DNA of 64,000 bases, taken from contig NZ_JAUXXZ010000058.1 in the NCBI RefSeq assembly GCF_030684675.1, positions 1 to 64,000 on the forward strand, in the 5' to 3' direction. Positions 62,216-64,000 of the stretch are shown piece by piece (positions within the stretch are counted from its first letter, which is position 1; each line of letters begins with the position of its first letter). The notes beneath the pieces were generated by a model, which was not told the origin of the DNA, did not search any database, and saw only the letters and a program-made list of their open reading frames with translations. The position numbers were made by a program, and so were the translations under genes. The stretch is from Daejeonella sp. GTDB taxonomy: Bacteria > Bacteroidota > Bacteroidia > Sphingobacteriales > Sphingobacteriaceae.

Positions 62216-63442
62216 ATGAAACTCACATCCGGACATTTAAGCTATTGTACCAATATCCATTCGGGTGAGAGCTGGAAGGATCATTTTGCTGCATTAAAAG
62301 AAAATTTTCCAGGCATAAGGAAACAAGTTTGCGGGAACCAGGCTATGGGCATAGGTTTAAGGCTTTCCAATTCGGCAAGTTTGGATATTCAGGGTGCAGA
62401 AGAACTGAGAGAGTTCAAGGAATGGCTGTCAGCCAATAATGCTTATGTATTTACGATGAATGGATTTCCTTACGGAGATTTTCATCATGCTGTGGTAAAG
62501 GATAATGTTCATGCCCCTGATTGGACCAGCAAAGAAAGAGTAGATTATACTATCCGGCTTTTTAATACGCTTGCTAAGCTTTTACCTGAAGGAATGGAAG
62601 GGGGGATCTCGACCTCTCCACTTAGTTATCGCTTCTGGTTTCCGGATAAGAATGATTTTCAAAATGCAGTATTCACTGCTACTAAAAATATTATTGAGAT
62701 AGCAGAAGAGCTGATCAGAATCAGGCAAAATAGCGGTGTGAAAATGCATTTGGATATTGAACCTGAACCCGATGGTATTCTGGAGTCGGCTTCCGAATTT
62801 GTCGACTGGTTTGAAAGTGTGCTTATACCCCTTTCAAAGCAAATTTTGCCGGGTCGGCTAAGTATCAGTCCCGAAGAAGCTGAACAACTTATAAGAGAAC
62901 ATATCTGCCTTTGTTATGATGTATGTCATTTTGCAATAGGATATGAATCGCATTCAGACGTTATTGAACTCCTTGGCAATAAGGGAATTCGGGTGGGTAA
63001 AATTCAAATCAGTGCTGCCTTAAAGGCAGACCTTCCGCTTAATCCGGAATTCAGGTCGGGTATCGCTGATGCATTTGCGAATTATAATGAACCGACCTAT
63101 CTCCACCAGGTTGTGGCAAGAAAGGATGATGGGCTTTTGATACGATATCGTGATCTGCCCGAAGCATTAAGTGATTATACTAATCCATTGGTCAGAGAAT
63201 GGCGGGCACATTTTCATGTACCCGTATTTATCAGAGAACTTGGCTTGCTTCAGTCGACTCAGGATGATATCTCTGAAGTTTTGAAAATTCAGAAGAACAG
63301 GCCATTTACTGAGCACATGGAAGTTGAAACCTATACCTGGGAAGTGTTGCCTGAGGCATTGAAAATACCAATCGGGGAGAGTATTGTCAGGGAACTGAAC
63401 TGGGTGAAAGAATTATTGCTTAAAAATCAGGGTCATGAATAA
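62216..63442 (+). CDS. eboE: EboE-like sugar-isomerase-fold metabolite traffic protein
   Basis: This 408-residue TIM-barrel protein of the xylose-isomerase-like type starts with MKLTSGHLSYCTNIHSGESW, a signature of EboE. It contains MHLDIEPEPDGILESASEFVDWF, ICLCYDVCHFAIGYES and VGKIQISAALKAD, which supply the metal-binding Glu, Asp and His positions. It overlaps the next gene by 8 bp, supporting a single transcript with eboF. The exact reaction is unknown. Confidence 0.85.
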   Translation: MKLTSGHLSYCTNIHSGESWKDHFAALKENFPGIRKQVCGNQAMGIGLRLSNSASLDIQGAEELREFKEWLSANNAYVFTMNGFPYGDFHHAVVKDNVHAPDWTSKERVDYTIRLFNTLAKLLPEGMEGGISTSPLSYRFWFPDKNDFQNAVFTATKNIIEIAEELIRIRQNSGVKMHLDIEPEPDGILESASEFVDWFESVLIPLSKQILPGRLSISPEEAEQLIREHICLCYDVCHFAIGYESHSDVIELLGNKGIRVGKIQISAALKADLPLNPEFRSGIADAFANYNEPTYLHQVVARKDDGLLIRYRDLPEALSDYTNPLVREWRAHFHVPVFIRELGLLQSTQDDISEVLKIQKNRPFTEHMEVETYTWEVLPEALKIPIGESIVRELNWVKELLLKNQGHE

Positions 63443-64000
63443 AACTGTAGTTATTGATGTTGTTGGATTGTCGACCTCTGTGATGGGTGAATACATGCCC
63501 TTTTTAAGAGAATATACTGAACGCAAAAACCTCATAAGAATTGAGCCTGTATTGCCGGCACTGACTACCTCTGCCCAATCTACCTATTTGACGGGGAAAT
63601 GGCCATCAGAAACAGGAATTGTTGGAAATGGATGGTATGACCGGATTGATTGTGAAATCAAATTCTGGAAACAATCCAATAAGCTTGTGAATGGTGAGAA
63701 AATCTGGGAAAGAGCAAAAAAAGTTGATCCGGCATTCACCTGTTCGAAAATGTTCTGGTGGTATAATATGTATTCGACAGCCGATTATGCCGTGACACCA
63801 CGCCCAAATTATCTCGCAGATGGCCGAAAAATGCCGGATTGTTATTCCCATCCTGCGGGTCTGCGTGATATTCTTCAGAAAAAACTCGGTGCTTTCCCCC
63901 TTTTTCAGTTCTGGGGACCGGGTGCCAATATTGAATCTTCAAAATGGATTGCTGAAGCATCTATGATCACAGATGAACTTTATGACCCGACACTGAGCCT
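63435..64000 (+). CDS. eboF: EboF-like alkaline-phosphatase-superfamily protein (partial, cut by window end)
   Basis: The frame opens at the ATG at 63435 and stays open to the window end (about 188 codons). VVIDVVGLSTSVMGEYMPFL holds the first metal Asp. PVLPALTTSAQSTYLTGKWPSETGIVGNGWYD holds the Thr nucleophile and partner Asn of the nucleotide-pyrophosphatase type. FWWYNMYSTADYAVTPRPNYLADGRKMPDCYS continues the family pattern. It matches EboF, the last gene of the ebo cluster. It overlaps eboE by 8 bp. The C-terminal metal ligands lie beyond the window. Confidence 0.85.
   Translation, partial: MNKTVVIDVVGLSTSVMGEYMPFLREYTERKNLIRIEPVLPALTTSAQSTYLTGKWPSETGIVGNGWYDRIDCEIKFWKQSNKLVNGEKIWERAKKVDPAFTCSKMFWWYNMYSTADYAVTPRPNYLADGRKMPDCYSHPAGLRDILQKKLGAFPLFQFWGPGANIESSKWIAEASMITDELYDPTLS

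Overview
The window looks like a chromosomal segment of a Bacteroidota bacterium of the Sphingobacteriaceae type (Pedobacter-like). The evidence is two SusC/SusD pairs with ECF sigma and FecR regulators, many SPII and Tat-like signal peptides, no Shine-Dalgarno signals, and a moderately low GC content. No rRNA, tRNA, phage or CRISPR array was seen. The genus is an inference.

Region by region. Positions 1-1350 hold a REP-associated tyrosine transposase (RAYT) embedded in an array of about 118-bp palindromic units. Positions 1355-7434 (+) encode an MHS-type transporter, an exported beta-helix protein, an exported AGE-type epimerase and a propeller-like protein. Positions 7457-9868 (-) hold an exported amidohydrolase and a voltage-gated K+ channel ending in a zinc ribbon. 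Positions 9997-16781 are a complete SusD/SusC/FecR locus with a divergent ECF sigma gene, followed by a PPC-like lipoprotein.

Positions 18011-37982 (-) form the metabolic core. A sigma/FecR/SusC/SusD regulatory and uptake unit leads into a long co-directional set of secreted enzymes: four quinoprotein-type sugar dehydrogenases (three carrying cytochrome c domains), two different lactonase-type enzymes, a CBM9-like protein and a deacetylase-type amidohydrolase. Together these read as periplasmic oxidation of a sugar to a lactone, followed by hydrolysis. Positions 38180-43295 (-) add an exported RraA-like aldolase, a TolB-propeller/amidohydrolase fusion and a Gfo/Idh/MocA oxidoreductase. Positions 43962-45802 (-) are an orphan FecR/sigma pair that kept its downstream hairpin but has no SusC/SusD. 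A PafA-like phosphatase follows.

Positions 47795-50947 hold the most unusual locus. An M23 peptidase and a bactofilin are divergent from an actin-family (ParM-like) protein whose nucleotide-binding phosphate-1 motif lies at the extreme C-terminus instead of the N-terminus. This looks like a circular permutation, and the gene is translationally coupled to a second bactofilin with a long tail. I propose it as an undescribed actin/bactofilin/peptidoglycan-hydrolase cytoskeletal module. Next come a flavin monooxygenase and a DisA_N-like (DACNV-type) protein.

Positions 53664-58078 are mostly housekeeping: agmatine deiminase and N-carbamoylputrescine amidase, an outer-membrane barrel, an MBL nuclease and a TMEM220-like protein. 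Positions 58189-64000 (+) are an ebo metabolite-traffic operon, eboA to eboF in the order A, B, C, D, E, F (naming by family), with eboF cut by the window end. Intergenic spaces carry several families of palindromes and a two-copy dispersed element of about 200 bp.
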